Shown in pieces: positions 1 to 6,934 of a DNA stretch of 16,176 bases. The notes beneath the pieces were generated by a model, which made no database searches, had not been told where the DNA came from, and saw nothing but the letters and a program-made list of their open reading frames with translations. The stretch comes from Spirochaetota bacterium. Lineage in GTDB: Bacteria; Spirochaetota; Spirochaetia; DSM-27196; PWMO01. The position numbers and the translations under genes are program-made. The DNA is taken from positions 1 through 16,176 of the forward strand of contig JAAAOH010000075.1 of NCBI GenBank assembly GCA_009908925.1. Reading direction: 5' to 3'. How positions within the stretch are numbered: the stretch's first letter is position 1; every line of letters starts with the position of its first letter.

Positions 1-594
1 CCCGTGTCCGCGAACGCGTTCCGCGATCGGTTTATACCGTCGTAGCGGGCAGGGCTGTCCCGGTTGCCGATGAGAAAGGAGCCGCGGAAGCCACGGCTGC
101 GAAGGGTCTCGAGCGTTGCCGTGTCGACCGGATAGGATGTGCGGGACCCCGCGATCACGGCTCCGGCAAAGAGCTCCGGATTGCGCACCGACAGCGCCCA
201 GCTCAGGTCGCCCCCCAGCGAGTATCCCCCGAGGTAGATGCGGTCGGGGTCGGCGCTGTAGTTCTCGAGTACCGAATCGAGCTCGAAAATCCGGCAGATA
301 CTCATCCCGCGTGGGTCGACCGGCGGGAAGGATCAGGATGAAATCTTCCTGTCGCTGCGGGTCGAGTCCCAAATACTGCGCCACCCGCGCCGCCTCCAGG
401 CCGGTAGGCGGCAGTACCACGAACACCGGGTAGTTGGTGGTGCGGTTGTAGCCGACGGGGAGGACCACGTCCGCCCGACGCTCGAGGTAGACGGGCTTTG
501 TGTCGGCGGCAAACGCTTCCGCCACGGGTATGCACGCCAGGAGGATCACCACGAAGAATCCGGGCAGGGTGCACACAGTTCTGTTACATCTCAC
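1..594 (-). pseudogene. Secreted alpha/beta-hydrolase (polyhydroxybutyrate depolymerase/feruloyl-esterase-like), frameshifted and cut by window edge
   Basis: Reading leftward from a GTG at 594, the first frame gives a signal peptide (core FFVVILLACIPVAEAFA, likely cut AFA/ADT), then a strand-rich hydrolase N-terminus (VFVVLPPTGLEAARVAQYLG ... DFILILPAG). At about 316-330 the reading must shift by one base into a frame giving DPRGMSICRIFELDSVLENY, then DPDRIYLGGYSLGGDLSWAL and FLIGNRDSPARYDG. GYSLGG is the nucleophile elbow of esterase/PHB-depolymerase-like hydrolases, with its Ser as the nucleophile. An in-frame TAG lies just upstream of the GTG, so an earlier start is unlikely. The part holding the rest of the catalytic triad lies outside the window. 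Whether the frameshift is real decay or a sequencing error cannot be told here. The substrate is unknown; family placement rests on the elbow and general fold. Confidence 0.75.
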
Positions 595-602
595 GGCGAC
601 CT

Positions 603-632
603 AATGTATCACCTTTGGCGGCAGCGTGCCGA
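603..632 (-). promoter_or_regulatory. Candidate sigma70-type promoter of the frameshifted esterase
   Basis: On the minus strand TCGGCA (627-632), an 18-base spacer and TACATT (603-608) precede the GTG start at 594 by eight bases. That would put the transcript start one or two bases before the GTG. The match is moderate (4/6 and 4/6). It is listed because it shares geometry with the better promoters at 3284, 6329 and 6426. Confidence 0.3.
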
Positions 633-744
633 ATCGAGCGCACGGGCTCGTTTGTCGCAATGGGGTGCATGTCAATAGGCTAGAGGAAAAGGTTGATCAT
701 GTTCGTCGGCATAGAGGCGATGACCGGACGACAGGAGGCGCAAA

Positions 745-1023
745 ATGAAACGCACAATCCATATCACACTTCTTGCAGCTTCCGCCATGTTGGCTCTCGC
801 GGCCTGTGACCAGTTCATTGGCAACGGCGGCGCAGGGGATGGAGCCGTCGCCGGTTCTGACATTTCGGTGACCTCAACCAACGGCCCTGTAGTGGCCGGA
901 AGCACCATCGAAGTCACCAGTCTCGTCAGGAGCAACGGCAGTAGCCCAGCGTCCGCCCCGAGAACGCTGACTGCCATGGGAACAGAGGATGCGTCCAAAC
1001 TGGCAAATGTCACTGCACCGTAG
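745..1023 (+). CDS. Small lipoprotein of unknown function
   Basis: A 92-residue protein with a textbook lipoprotein signal peptide: MKR n-region, hydrophobic core (ITLLAASAMLALAA) and lipobox ALAAC, so the lipidated Cys is residue 21. The mature part (about 72 residues) is Ser/Thr/Gly/Val-rich with short repeating valine-serine stretches (DISVTSTNGPVVAGSTIEVTSLV) and no domain I recognise. An ACAGGAGG Shine-Dalgarno lies about six bases before the ATG. A possible promoter TTGTCG-18-TAGGCT lies at 652-681. The gene stands alone between two broken minus-strand genes. Expression is plausible from the strong ribosome site and signal peptide, but I infer no function beyond an envelope-anchored protein. 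Confidence 0.7.
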   Translation: MKRTIHITLLAASAMLALAACDQFIGNGGAGDGAVAGSDISVTSTNGPVVAGSTIEVTSLVRSNGSSPASAPRTLTAMGTEDASKLANVTAP

Positions 1024-1025
1024 CT

Positions 1026-1431
1026 CTATTTCAGGCGGAACCTACGGCCTGGAGCGCCCGCGGTTCGCCTCGGGGAGCTCGTTGTGTGCGACGCCCCTGC
1101 GCGAGAGAGAACTTCCTCCGGTCCCCCCCGGCATATGAGCTGGATCGTGTGGTTGCCCGACATAACGGCGGTCGGGATGCCGCCGACCGGGTTCACCCAC
1201 TGCCCGGCCATGTAGAAGCGTTCGAGGCCCGGCTACCACGTCACCGGCAATGCGCTCCTTCTCGGCCCTGTAGTGTTTCGCGTCCCGGCGCAGTTCGTTC
1301 CAGTAGTCACAGTCCGTCTTGTCCACCGGCATCGTGATCGTAGACGGTCCAGTTCTGCGCCACGCCGTGCTCTCGCCAGGATCTGTCGAACATCCTGCAC
1401 ACCCCGCCGGGCACATCGTGCAGGTCCAGAA
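1026..1431 (-). pseudogene. Remnant of an FAD-dependent oxidoreductase (phytoene-desaturase / retinol-saturase-like), C-terminal end
   Basis: Several broken pieces in different minus-strand frames match the C-terminal region of the NAD(P)/FAD-dependent oxidoreductases of the phytoene desaturase/amine oxidase group. In order they are QNWTVYD, then MPVDKTDCDYWNELRRDAKH and YRAEKERIAGDVVA, then GLERFYMAGQWVNPVGGIPT and AVMSGNHTIQLICR. The last piece is the familiar FAD-binding tail (family form: FYMAGQW...GG.PTA..SG...IQ.IC). The frame changes after TVYD and after GDVVA, and the segment of some 45 residues normally between those blocks is missing. A C7 run at 1123-1129 carries a further frame slip; the expected DRRKF-like tail is readable in the next frame. 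The N-terminal Rossmann GxGxxG region is absent. The piece abuts the stop codon of the SulP gene, so a rearrangement probably joined them. It is not functional. Confidence 0.75.
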
Positions 1432-3084
1432 TCACTCGTCAAGCGACGAGACCGCATCGCGCAGCGCCGTGAGACGATCACCTGTCAGCTCGACGCTGCC
1501 CGACAGGACGCCGAGGCGCCCGAGGCGGTCGCGCGCCTCTTCGGAGGCCCCGGCAACGACGACACGGCGGCCGGCATGCAGGGCGTCGCGTATGACGTTC
1601 TCAAGCGCCAGGGCGACGGTCGTCCCGAGGATCGAGACTTCTGCCAGATCGATCACCACGACCTGTGCGTGAGACTCCACCGCCGCGTGCTCCCGGGCGA
1701 TTGCCTGCGCGACACCGAAGATCATTGGTCCGCTGAGATGGAAGAGCACCACGCGCCCGCCGCCGGCCTCGAGCAGCGCCTTCTCCTCGTCGTTGACTAC
1801 CACCGGGTCACCGCTGGGGTCGATCGTCCTCACACGGGTGGAGGGCAGGTTCGAGAGCCGCTCGATGGTCAGGACGTTGGCCACGAATACGCCGGCTGCC
1901 ACTGCCACGATGAGGTCGACGAAGACGGTCAGCAGGAGCACCCCGTACATGATGATGGTCGCGGTGCGGGAGATGTGATGCGCACGGCCCAGGAAGCTCC
2001 AGTCGAGAATGTCGAAGCCGACCTTGACCGTGATAGCAGCAAGCACCGCCATCGGCACCGCCTCCAGAAGCGGCGCCACCGCCAGAACCACGACCAGCAG
2101 AATGAGCGCGCGCACCACCGCGCTGAAGGGGCTCCTCGCGCCGGTTTGAATGTTGACCACCGTCCCCATGGTGGCGCCGGCACCCGGGAGCCCGCCCGCA
2201 AGGCCGGAGACCAGATTCCCGATCCCCTGCCCGATGAGCTCCCGGTTCGAATCGTGCTGCTCCCGAGTCAGGCTGTCGGCAATCATCGCGGTCAGAAGCG
2301 AATCGATGCATCCGAGTAGCCCGAGCACCACCCCGTCAACGACGATCTGCGTCGCCTGCGCCGCAGTGAAAGTCGGCACCACCAGCCGCGGGAGCCCCAT
2401 GGGTATCTCGCCGATCGTCCGGATAGCCGCGGGGCCGAACGCCAGAAGCCCGGCCGCCGAGCCGAGCACCAGAACGAGCAACTGCGGCGGCGCGTATCGC
2501 CGAAGCCGCCCGGGTACGAGGAAGAGAAGCAACAGGGCTGCACCGGAGAGCACCGCCTCGCGCCACTCCATCCCCGCGATCAGCCCCGGCAGCGCCCGAA
2601 CCGCGCCGAGAGCGCCTCCCGCCGGAGCCGGATGCCCGAGGAGCGGACCGATCTGGGTGATGATAAGCAACAGCCCGATTCCCGACATGAATCCCGAGAT
2701 CACGCTGTAGGGCATCATGGTGATGTAGCGCCCGAGCCTCAGAAGACCGAAGATGATCTGAAACGCCCCCGCGACCATCACCACGGTGAACGCCATCGCG
2801 AGGCCCTGTTCCGGGTTCGCAGCGATGAGCCGGGTCACCACCGCCGTCATGATGACCGTCATCGGACCGGTGGGCTCGGAGATGAGCGTCGAGGTCCCGC
2901 CGAATACCGCCGCGAGGAGCCCGACGATGATGGCGCCGTAGAGACCGGCCTGCGGGCCGGCGCCGGATGCCACGCCGAAGGCAAGCGCCATGGGAAGGGA
3001 AACGATGGCGGTTGTCAGGCCGCCGGTGAGCTCGGCGCGGAGGTTGCGGGGCTTCAGACGTGCTGCGAGTTCGTTCACGGTCAT
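1432..3084 (-). CDS. SulP (SLC26) family anion transporter with C-terminal STAS domain
   Basis: The protein has 550 residues from the ATG at 3084, which has an AAGGCAGG ribosome site eight bases upstream. An in-frame ATG 51 bases further up lacks such a site. The membrane domain opens with the SulP signature (LTGGLTTAIVSLPMALAFGV) followed by SEPTGPMTVIMTAV near residue 70, and runs through many hydrophobic helices to about residue 410. A STAS domain fills the last ~107 residues (VVLFHLSGPMIFGVAQAI ... VVVIDLAEVSILGTTVAL). Family members move sulfate, bicarbonate or other anions across the inner membrane, usually with Na+ or H+; the substrate cannot be read from sequence. The STAS loop has ILGTT where many homologues have a D-T/S-S/T-G phosphorylation-type motif. 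The length is normal. No sulfate-assimilation or carbonic-anhydrase gene is nearby to decide the substrate. Confidence 0.92.
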   Translation of the reverse strand: MTVNELAARLKPRNLRAELTGGLTTAIVSLPMALAFGVASGAGPQAGLYGAIIVGLLAAVFGGTSTLISEPTGPMTVIMTAVVTRLIAANPEQGLAMAFTVVMVAGAFQIIFGLLRLGRYITMMPYSVISGFMSGIGLLLIITQIGPLLGHPAPAGGALGAVRALPGLIAGMEWREAVLSGAALLLLFLVPGRLRRYAPPQLLVLVLGSAAGLLAFGPAAIRTIGEIPMGLPRLVVPTFTAAQATQIVVDGVVLGLLGCIDSLLTAMIADSLTREQHDSNRELIGQGIGNLVSGLAGGLPGAGATMGTVVNIQTGARSPFSAVVRALILLVVVLAVAPLLEAVPMAVLAAITVKVGFDILDWSFLGRAHHISRTATIIMYGVLLLTVFVDLIVAVAAGVFVANVLTIERLSNLPSTRVRTIDPSGDPVVVNDEEKALLEAGGGRVVLFHLSGPMIFGVAQAIAREHAAVESHAQVVVIDLAEVSILGTTVALALENVIRDALHAGRRVVVAGASEEARDRLGRLGVLSGSVELTGDRLTALRDAVSSLDE

Positions 3085-3283
3085 CAACACCTGCCTTTGA
3101 GACCGCCCGCCCACGCCCGCCGAGCGATGTTTCACAGAACATACCGCATCGTGGGTGCCTGCGTGAAGCGGGGATGCCGAATGCGGCGCTTGAAAAAAGA
3201 TGTTCGCGGGGCGGGATATTCGGCGGGTGGAAGATGGCCCGCCAGGGCTTCGCCCTCGAGAACCGCTGTAGCCGCGAGGCCGG

Positions 3284-3312
3284 TTGAACTACGCACGGGT
3301 GCGCGATACCTT
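3284..3312 (+). promoter_or_regulatory. Promoter of the FG-GAP lipoprotein, near-leaderless arrangement
   Basis: TTGAAC (3284-3289), a 17-base spacer and TACCTT (3307-3312) sit upstream of the ATG at 3324. A start about seven bases past the -10 gives a 5' leader of only about five bases, and there is no Shine-Dalgarno. The -10 hexamer TACCTT and the 17-base spacing are identical to those of the hydrolase promoter at 6329-6357. Confidence 0.5.
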
Positions 3313-3323
3313 TCTCTCCCGAC

Positions 3324-4568
3324 ATGATTCCATCAAGCTCTGGAAACCACGCGCGTCGCCCCCGCCGTCGCTGCACCCGCCGCCGGGGCCGCCGGGCAGT
3401 CTCACTCGTCATACTCGTGCTCGCCTTCGCCGCCTGCCGCATGCCTCCGTTCAACACCGGGCTCTCTCTCGATGCCGCCGGCGTCGACGACGGTGGAGAC
3501 GGTTCCGGCGGGACCATCGACGTCGTCTTTGCCAACGATGCCGGGCAGGGAAACGCGGTTTTCCTGAACGCCGGGGATGGTACGGGCAGGCTCATTGATA
3601 CCGGACAGGCGCTCGGATCGGCAAATAGCAAGTACGTCGCAGTTGGCGACCTCGACAACGACGGCGATTCGGACGCAGTTTTCGCCAACGCCACCGGCGA
3701 TGACTCAGCCGTTTACCTAAATGACGGCACGGGCACCTTCTCGCCCCACAGTTCGGCTTTCTCGGGGAACGATAGCTTCGCCATCGGGCTCGCCGACACC
3801 GACAGCGACGGCTTTCTCGATTTTGTCTTCGGAGACAACAACAACACCAACGAATACCTCTTTCTCGAGAGAAACGACCAGATCGGCGGCTTCGAGGACG
3901 GAGTCGCCAACTGGCAGGCCCTCGTAGGCGAGGCAACCAGCATTCTTTCCCTCGCCATCGCCGACTTTGACAACGATGGTTTTCGGGATGATATGTATGC
4001 AGGCGCGTTCAACTACCCGGACGTCGTCTATCTCGGTTCTCCTCTCGCCTTCGTGGCCTCACCGTTCTGGTTCGGCGCCAACGGGACCGATACCAAGTCG
4101 GTCGCCGCGGGAGACCTCAACGGAGACGGGAATATCGACGTGTTCGTCGGGCGGCAGAACGAAGAGAATCGCGCCTACCTCAACGACGGTGCCGGGGACT
4201 TCTCGAACAACGTTTGGACCAGCCCTCTTGCAGCCGATACCTGGGGCGTCGCCCTTGCCGACCTCGACGGCGACGGCGACCTCGACGCGTTCGTGGCGAA
4301 TAGCAATGACGTGAACCGGGTCTACCTCAACGACGGCACGGGAAGCTTTTCGCTCGGATGGCAGTCGACCCTCGTGAAACTCAGCCACGGCGTGGCCCTC
4401 GGCGATCTCGACGGGGACGGTGACGTCGATGCAGTGGTTGCCAATGACAGCTTCGTGCAGTTCAACATCGCGTACATGAACAACGGCGACGCGACCTTCA
4501 CGGGGCAGCAGATTCCCGGCACCGAGGCGTTGGGGAGCGATGGCGTGGCGGTCGGAAAGCTCGACTGA
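3324..4568 (+). CDS. FG-GAP/VCBS-repeat lipoprotein, predicted seven-bladed beta-propeller
   Basis: A 414-residue surface or periplasmic lipoprotein. A long Arg-rich n-region (residues 1-24) precedes the hydrophobic core AVSLVILVLAFAAC, with lipidation predicted at Cys38. From about residue 63 the chain consists of seven repeats of about 45-55 residues. Each carries a Ca2+-loop motif of the form D-x-D-x-D-G-x-x-D followed by a beta strand (for example DLDNDGDSDAVFAN, DLNGDGNIDVFVGR, DLDGDGDLDAFVAN) and a YLNDG(T/A)G turn. The first repeat lacks the leading D-x-D, while the chain ends with a half motif (VAVGKLD), as if the C-terminal strand completes blade 1. Such domains bind ligands, matrix or partner proteins; no enzyme motif is seen. 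It is convergent with the YHS gene. The start is the only ATG and agrees with the promoter position, but the unusually basic N-terminus leaves some doubt. Confidence 0.88.
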   Translation: MIPSSSGNHARRPRRRCTRRRGRRAVSLVILVLAFAACRMPPFNTGLSLDAAGVDDGGDGSGGTIDVVFANDAGQGNAVFLNAGDGTGRLIDTGQALGSANSKYVAVGDLDNDGDSDAVFANATGDDSAVYLNDGTGTFSPHSSAFSGNDSFAIGLADTDSDGFLDFVFGDNNNTNEYLFLERNDQIGGFEDGVANWQALVGEATSILSLAIADFDNDGFRDDMYAGAFNYPDVVYLGSPLAFVASPFWFGANGTDTKSVAAGDLNGDGNIDVFVGRQNEENRAYLNDGAGDFSNNVWTSPLAADTWGVALADLDGDGDLDAFVANSNDVNRVYLNDGTGSFSLGWQSTLVKLSHGVALGDLDGDGDVDAVVANDSFVQFNIAYMNNGDATFTGQQIPGTEALGSDGVAVGKLD

Positions 4569-4588
4569 GCCGAGGGGCGTCACTTTCC

Positions 4589-4604
4589 ACCCGGGATCCC
4601 GGGT
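4589..4604. terminator. Perfect 16-bp palindrome between convergent genes, possible bidirectional terminator
   Basis: ACCCGGGATCCCGGGT is a perfect palindrome lying 20 bases after the stop of the FG-GAP gene and four bases beyond the stop of the oppositely oriented YHS gene. As RNA it can form a six-pair GC stem with a GATC loop on either strand. There is no long T run on either side, so termination is a guess from position and symmetry. Confidence 0.35.
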
Positions 4605-4608
4605 TGCT

Positions 4609-5046
4609 TTACCGAACCTGCCGTCGGACCTCCGGCCACTTTTCGTCGGCCTCCTCGATGTTGTGGCCGAGGCGAAGCTCGAAACGGCGTTGGACGAACG
4701 GACTCAAATTGAGAAAGAGGCGTCCGTCGACGATGCTCCAGGCCTCGGGGTCGATATCCGCCGTGCCTCCGCGTGATACAGCAAACGCACAGAAGCCGCC
4801 GTACTGCGGGGCGTAGCGCTCGGGGTCCGCCTCGAAGAGGCGTCGGTTTTCTTCGGATGCGAAACGCCACTGCGCGCCCTTCCAGGTGTAACTGTAACGC
4901 TCCGAACCCGGGGTTGGACGTCCCTCGGTGAAGTAGGCAACCGGGTCGTATCCGTGAATTGCCGTCCCATCTCCGTCCGCATTTATTTGCGCCTCGGCAT
5001 ACACCGGCAGGACCAGGGCCACGAGCACCATCAACAGGTACTTCAT
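4609..5046 (-). CDS. Secreted YHS domain-containing protein
   Basis: A 145-residue protein with a clear signal peptide (MKYLLMVLVALVLPVYAEA, cut before QIN) and a strong AGGAGG ribosome site six bases before the ATG. Residues about 28-95 form a YHS-type domain: AIHGYDPVAYFTEGRPTPGS, then YTWKGAQWRFASEENRRLFE, DPERYAPQYGGFCAFAVSRG. The C-terminal part (WSIVDGRLFLNLSPFVQRRF ... NIEEADEKWPEV) is the conserved tail of this exported YHS family, in which the N-linked 'W.I.dG.LYLN' block recurs. The domain is often linked with metal handling or copper/heavy-metal proteins, but stand-alone exported members have no firm biochemical role. It has its own transcription direction, convergent with the propeller lipoprotein. 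The length is typical and nothing is broken. Confidence 0.9.
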   Translation of the reverse strand: MKYLLMVLVALVLPVYAEAQINADGDGTAIHGYDPVAYFTEGRPTPGSERYSYTWKGAQWRFASEENRRLFEADPERYAPQYGGFCAFAVSRGGTADIDPEAWSIVDGRLFLNLSPFVQRRFELRLGHNIEEADEKWPEVRRQVR

Positions 5047-5419
5047 TGTTCTCCTCCTGCGCTTACATTAGTGCCTGCGTTAGGAATTATCCAGCTCCGC
5101 CACGCGAAACAAACCACCTGTCGCCGTCACTCCGGGGTGGGACCTCCTCGCCCTGCCGGGTTTTTCAGTCGCGCCGCTTCAGCCCGTCGGGCGCATCCCC
5201 GGCGGCCAGTTCGTCCACTGACCGCACGCGTTGCCGATGACCATTCGCGCTGCCGGTCCCGCGGTGCTCGCGCAGGCGCATCGCGGGGCCGCCGGGGACC
5301 GGGTGCTCCGCTCGTACTCCTCGGGCCCGCCGAGCCGCGGGCGCCATTTCGGCTTGCTCCGCGTCGCCGGGCGCCCGCTGCGGGCCCTGCGGGGTACCGC
5401 TTCGCCCCCTTGCGCTACG
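5047..5419. other. Gene-poor, very GC-rich intergenic tract
   Basis: No ribosome-site-supported reading frame was found on either strand. The only open frame of note (minus, 5165-5347) is Arg/Ala/Gly-rich and ends ...SVDELAAGDAPDGLKRRD. It has no start signal and looks like GC-driven openness. The tract contains several short self-complementary GC blocks (for example around 5318-5350 and 5366-5395). The AT-richer end near 5070-5110 must hold the YHS promoter, but no convincing -35/-10 pair stands out. It may be a dispersed non-coding repeat or an eroded gene. Confidence 0.5.
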
Positions 5420-6322
5420 CTATTGGGGGCCGGCGGGCCGGCTTACGAGCCCGGCGCCGAGCCGGTCAACCAGCCGCCGGTACGCGGTGCCGTAGGCATC
5501 GAACTCGTGGAGGTCAGGATGGGAGCCCTCATCGATGACGACGAGCTCGCGGCTTTCCGCTGCTGCTGCCGCCTCGTAGAGATCCTCCGCCATCTCAGCC
5601 GGGGTCACCATGTCCTCGCCGCCGGCGAGCACGAGAAGATGCTCGTCTACGGCGCCAATCCGCTCGAGGTTGTCCTCGGCCTCTATGCTTTCGGCGATGT
5701 CGAACGAGAGAATGAGGCGCAGATACCAGGGCACCGCGGCGCGCGTCCAGTCGCGGGCGGAGGTTGCCGGGTTTTCGACGACCAGCGCCGCGGCCTCGTG
5801 CTGCTCGGCGACGTAGGTGGCCATGAAGGTGCCCAGCGAGTGGCCGTGGACGATGATCGCCTCCGGGTCCGCGCCGAGATCTCCGGTGAGCTTCTCCCAG
5901 GCGGCGAGCCCGTCGCCCTTGAGCGCGGGAACCGACGGCTCCCCCTCGCTTCGCCCGTATCCGCGGTAGTCGACGAGCAGCGCGTTGACCCCCTGCTCGA
6001 GGAAGTGATCGATGTACGGACGGGACTGCACCAGGTAAAATCCGTATCCACCGAAGAACAGAACCGTCGCGCGGGCCTCGGGCTGAGTAAGATACCAGGC
6101 GTTGATACGGGTGCCGTCCTCGGACTCGAAGAAGACCTCCTCGAGCGTCGCCTCCGGGTGATCGAAGGTGCCGATGGTCACAGACTCTTTCGGCTGAAAG
6201 AGGGTGTCCTCGTTTATCGGGATCCGCACGCAGCCGCCGAGGAGGGTGAGGGCGAGAGCGATGAGAACGGCGGCGGCGACGCGCGGCGCCGGCTTGCGCA
6301 CAGCGAGGTTGGAGCTCGTCAT
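5420..6322 (-). CDS. Alpha/beta-hydrolase lipoprotein (serine hydrolase, BEM46/ABHD13-like)
   Basis: The protein has 300 residues from the ATG at 6322. This start is preferred over an in-frame ATG 48 bases upstream because the promoter at 6329-6357 lies between the two. The signal peptide has a basic n-region, a core VAAAVLIALALTLLGGC and a lipobox LGGC with lipidation at Cys31. The hydrolase fold is clear: FFGGYGFYL oxyanion-region loop near residue 90, VDYRGYGRSEG near 118, nucleophile elbow GHSLGT with Ser162, acid Asp237 in AGGEDMVTP, and His268 in DEGSHPDLHEF. The complete triad suggests an active esterase or acylhydrolase anchored in the envelope; the substrate is unknown. The gene diverges from the NfeD-SPFH operon with a 138-base shared upstream region, so the two units may be co-regulated. 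The C-terminal end runs into the GC-rich non-coding tract. Confidence 0.88.
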   Translation of the reverse strand: MTSSNLAVRKPAPRVAAAVLIALALTLLGGCVRIPINEDTLFQPKESVTIGTFDHPEATLEEVFFESEDGTRINAWYLTQPEARATVLFFGGYGFYLVQSRPYIDHFLEQGVNALLVDYRGYGRSEGEPSVPALKGDGLAAWEKLTGDLGADPEAIIVHGHSLGTFMATYVAEQHEAAALVVENPATSARDWTRAAVPWYLRLILSFDIAESIEAEDNLERIGAVDEHLLVLAGGEDMVTPAEMAEDLYEAAAAAESRELVVIDEGSHPDLHEFDAYGTAYRRLVDRLGAGLVSRPAGPQ

Positions 6323-6328
6323 CGGCGA

Positions 6329-6357
6329 AAGGTACGATCGCCTGCAGGCACCGTCAA
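6329..6357 (-). promoter_or_regulatory. Promoter of the hydrolase lipoprotein, leaderless arrangement
   Basis: On the minus strand TTGACG (6352-6357), a 17-base spacer and TACCTT (6329-6334) are followed six bases later by the ATG (6322). The predicted transcript start is therefore the A of the ATG, and no Shine-Dalgarno is present. The -10 matches the TANNNT form typical of leaderless genes in other bacteria. Confidence 0.55.
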
Positions 6358-6425
6358 CGCCCCGGGCCACCGGCTGCCACCGCGCACCGGCAGGTGAGCT
6401 TCAGGACGAGCGGGGTGATCGATCC

Positions 6426-6455
6426 TTGACCGCGGCCGGGAACCGGACGTAGAGT
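6426..6455 (+). promoter_or_regulatory. Promoter of the nfeD-SPFH operon, leaderless arrangement
   Basis: TTGACC (6426-6431, 5/6 match), an 18-base spacer and TAGAGT (6450-6455) are followed after five bases by the ATG at 6461. Initiation six to seven bases past the -10 falls on the start codon. No ribosome site lies upstream, and an in-frame stop at 6416 excludes an earlier ATG or GTG. Confidence 0.55.
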
Positions 6456-6460
6456 GTGGT

Positions 6461-6922
6461 ATGCCTGTGCCTGTCGTGGTCTGGTCGATCGTGGGGTTGA
6501 CCGCAATACTGAGCGAGTTCGTTGTCCCCGAGTTCGTGATGTTTTTCGTCGGCATCGGAGCGCTGGGCACGGCCGGGCTCGTTGCGCTTTTCCCCGGCAT
6601 CGGCGCGAGCATCCCTCTGCAAGTGCTCAGCTGGATCGTGCTCACCGCACTGTCCCTCGTAGCGCTTCGCCGGCGTTTCAAGAGTGCCTTCGGGGGCACC
6701 ATCTTCGATCGCTCCACACGAGAGAGCGCCGCCACGGGCAAGAAGGCGGTTGTCACGGAGGCGATATCTCCCGAGACTCCGGGACGCGTTCGGTTTCAGG
6801 GCACGACGTGGCGGGCGGTGAGCTACGACGAGGAGCTCGCCGAAGGCGACGACGTTGAGATTCTCAAACAGGACGGCATGACCCTCATAGTGACGAAGTC
6901 GATCCTTTTCCCCGACAGCTGA
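6461..6922 (+). CDS. nfeD: NfeD-like membrane protein with C-terminal OB fold (NfeD1b type)
   Basis: A 153-residue inner-membrane protein. The N-terminus is hydrophobic from the first residues (PVPVVVWSIVGLTAILSEFV), with further membrane segments to about residue 68 (FFVGIGALGTAGLVALFPGI; VLSWIVLTALSLVAL). A soluble beta-rich C-terminal domain (about 90-150) contains GKKAVVTEAI, GRVRFQGTTWRAVSYDE, GDDVEILKQDGMTLIV, the usual OB-fold NfeD tail. The short form without a ClpP-like protease domain matches NfeD1b, which is typically encoded beside a stomatin/paraslipin gene and works with it in membrane microdomain or membrane-protein quality control. Here that partner follows after 12 bases and a second one overlaps it. 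It heads the operon and may be translated from a leaderless mRNA. The length is normal and no defects are seen. Confidence 0.9.
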   Translation: MPVPVVVWSIVGLTAILSEFVVPEFVMFFVGIGALGTAGLVALFPGIGASIPLQVLSWIVLTALSLVALRRRFKSAFGGTIFDRSTRESAATGKKAVVTEAISPETPGRVRFQGTTWRAVSYDEELAEGDDVEILKQDGMTLIVTKSILFPDS

Positions 6923-6934
6923 CAAGGAGTGTAA

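Noticed and set aside
3190..3220. TTGAAA-19-GATATT as the promoter of the propeller lipoprotein
   Set aside because: The spacer is too long and it would leave a 100-base leader without a ribosome site. The pair at 3284-3312 fits better.
2336..3694. A 452-residue minus-strand open frame spanning the SulP start and the opposing propeller gene
   Set aside because: It crosses two well-supported genes in other frames and mirrors their repeats, with no start signal or domain.
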